Below, piece by piece: positions 62,380-64,000 of a stretch of DNA of 64,000 nucleotides. The translations under genes were made by a program, and so were the position numbers. The stretch lies in the NCBI GenBank assembly GCA_903813345.2, contig CAIIXF020000007.1, positions 15,048,714 through 15,112,713 on the forward strand, written 5' to 3'. Every line of letters starts with the position of its first letter. Within the stretch, counting starts at the first letter, position 1. The stretch comes from Owenia fusiformis. Lineage: Eukaryota; Annelida; Polychaeta; Sabellida; Oweniidae. The notes beneath the pieces were generated by a model that was not told the DNA's origin, searched no databases, and saw only the letters and a program-made list of their open reading frames with translations.

Positions 62380-62600
62380 GTACCGGTGACAGTTTGGGTG
62401 ATAAATCACTTCTGACCTACGCGCTGACCTTTCTTCCACCAATAGCGAGCTTGGAGAAAACGCCAAATGCGCTCTAATTAATATCCGCATGTCATTGGTC
62501 AATTCCGGGCTCAACGATGACGTCAGAAGGAATGACCATAATATAGAACGTCGGTCAAATTTGGCCAACGAACACTGATTGGTGCGGTGAGTTCACAGGT
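62380..62600. promoter_or_regulatory. Candidate promoter-like patch (CRE plus CCAAT boxes)
   Basis: A GC-richer island containing an exact TGACGTCA at 62518-62525, CCAAT or ATTGG at about 62440, 62494 and 62577, and GCGGTGAGT at about 62584. It could be an alternative promoter for PLXDC or an unrelated transcript, or transposon DNA. Motif evidence only. Confidence 0.25.
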
Positions 62601-64000
62601 TTATTTTAGTTTGAAAGAGTGAAGACGAAGCTCTCTTTTAAGAAGTGAAGTCAAACAAATGCAAAGGGTAAACCAAACCAGAACAAGGGACGAATTCAAC
62701 TACTTAAGATATAAAGTATAATCTTAAGTAACCAAATACAGTATGCTTCTTATAATCGTTAAACAGTCTGTTTCAACCTGATCCTTCACTAGAAATGAAA
62801 TATGAAAACCATTAAGCTTCCAAATTGATAGAACTGGTACACTGTAACACAACAAAATTGTTAGAATACTCATGAGAAAGCTAAAATTATTGATTATCAC
62901 TATGTCATTATTAGGATCGTCTGTTACGCATCTAAGGAAGCTCATGATATAATGGAAGATGACATTGAATGTTGTAAGAAGAGTGAAAAGATTACGTACT
63001 TAACCTTCTGACACATCTTCAAATGCAAATATAACTCCTTCACTCATCAGGTGAATATGACATTAAAACACCCAATCTTTTATACACCGAAAAGGTTAAA
63101 AACTTGTTCAAATTGACAGAATATAGTTTGATCAAATAAAATGTGATGATTCAATGTTTTAACATCTCTCTCAGTGGTTCAATATCTCTCTGAATATCTG
63201 AACATCTACCTGAATTTTGAACACCTCCATCAATGTTTGAACATCTCCATCATTTTTTGAACAATACCTTGAATGTTTGAACACCTTGAATGATCAAATA
63301 TTTTTTAACACCTCACTCAGTGTCTGAACAACTTCCCCAAAGTTTGACAATCTCCCTCATATTCGTATGAACAGCTTCATAAAGAAAAGAAATAAGTAAA
63401 ATTACATCACAGTTACTGACCAAACCTCATGATAATACTGTGAGTTTCCTCAGCAGTATGTAATGATATGATAGCTCAAGCAGATCCTAAAGTGGTCATG
63501 TATCTGAATAATTGGTTTCACTATTGCAAAGTGAAGTGGAAGTAAAGGAATGGCTAATTTTCAGATGAAATCTAAGAAGATACGTCATGGATAAGTATCT
63601 CTGACTTCACAAATTACTTTTGCATAAAAAATTTAAATGAATGTTTTTCATTTCATATTATATACTGTTTTATATATTGAAAAAGAATACGGGTCTCTTA
63701 ATCTGTTGAAGATGTTCTGGATCTGGATAGGATGTTGATTTTACTATGATGATGTGATAAACCAGAGTGGAAATTCAACAGTTTAACATTCCAAACGATA
63801 TTTATTGATATATTGACCAAGATAAGTTGAATCCAATTGCAAGTAGGCATTAGTTTAGAAATTTGCTTATATTATAATGTGTATTTATCAGCATTAAAAC
63901 AAATGAAGTGCCATTAGGCTAAGACAACTTGAAGAAGTTAAAGTGCCCATTTATGTATTAAAGAACAACCCTAGGTAGGATAATATCAGGAAACAGGTTT

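Larger units (their letters stand above)
60584..64000. other. PLXDC upstream intron, no exon recognised
   Basis: The first visible PLXDC exon (60583) starts mid-domain, so this should be intron or 5' flank. I looked on the minus strand for the expected preceding ectodomain exon and signal peptide and found none. It holds a G/C-homopolymer element (60742-61020), a GC-richer CCAAT/CRE patch (62380-62600) and AT-rich DNA. A run of ACATCTC.CT-like phrases at 63170-63370 (TGAACATCTC, GTTTGAACA) is a loose low-complexity repeat. Confidence 0.5.

Noticed and set aside
62356-62568. 70 aa minus frame as a candidate PLXDC 5' exon
   Set aside because: Not hydrophobic enough for a signal peptide, no donor in frame and no resemblance to the expected ectodomain segment.

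Overview
The window is nuclear DNA from an animal. Genes are split by GT-AG introns, intergenic and intronic DNA is AT-rich, and there are many short inverted-repeat transposons, LINE tails, minisatellites and an animal-type tRNA-Asn. Protein content (KAT2/GCN5-PCAF, SEC11, MSL1, PLXDC, a clade-B-like serpin) fits a bilaterian, most likely a marine invertebrate (lophotrochozoan or invertebrate deuterostome). I cannot name the species from sequence alone.

Layout, left to right. (1) 176-1294, +: a serpin with the whole visible coding part in one exon. (2) 15432-2741, -: a complete KAT2 lysine acetyltransferase, 17 coding exons that sum to 803 codons plus stop, convergent with the serpin. Its introns carry a 19 x 45 bp minisatellite, a 2.9 kb expanded transposon full of AGGTCA half-sites, palindromes, and a tandem repeat built from one of its own splice donors. 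(3) 17238-24060, +: SEC11, the catalytic signal peptidase subunit, six exons, divergent from KAT2; a 1.3 kb inverted-repeat element fills most of the shared promoter interval. (4) A tRNA-like relic (22.5 kb) and tRNA-Asn(GUU) at 27.3 kb. (5) 27877-35596, +: MSL1, seven exons, with the coiled coil and PEHE domain. (6) 36.9-41.4 kb: repeats, a LINE 3' end, one unassigned ORF and AT-rich DNA. (7) 60583-41486, -: a plexin-domain-containing receptor (PLXDC/TEM7 type). Its first exon or exons lie beyond the window.

The most unusual content is in PLXDC. Two consecutive parts of the ectodomain, each one exon in the vertebrate genes as I recall them, are here each present as three tandem homologous exons. 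All have good splice signals and compatible phases: cluster A is 94/97/97 nt and cluster B is 102/105/105 nt. This predicts up to 3 x 3 = 9 ectodomain versions. In the same gene a 5'-truncated LINE has inserted exactly at the splice acceptor of the transmembrane exon. The 16 bp target duplication copied the acceptor, and the element supplies a stop codon and a poly(A) signal, so a secreted receptor isoform is predicted. A further pattern is that exon edges have been amplified in tandem at three places: the KAT2 exon 16 donor, the PLXDC exon A1 acceptor and the PLXDC last exon.

KAT2 and MSL1 both serve histone acetyltransferase complexes (SAGA/ATAC type and MSL/MOF). SEC11 (ER signal peptidase) and PLXDC (cell-surface receptor) are not functionally linked to them as far as the sequence shows. 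All exon boundaries were derived by hand from splice consensus, frame and family similarity, without transcript data.
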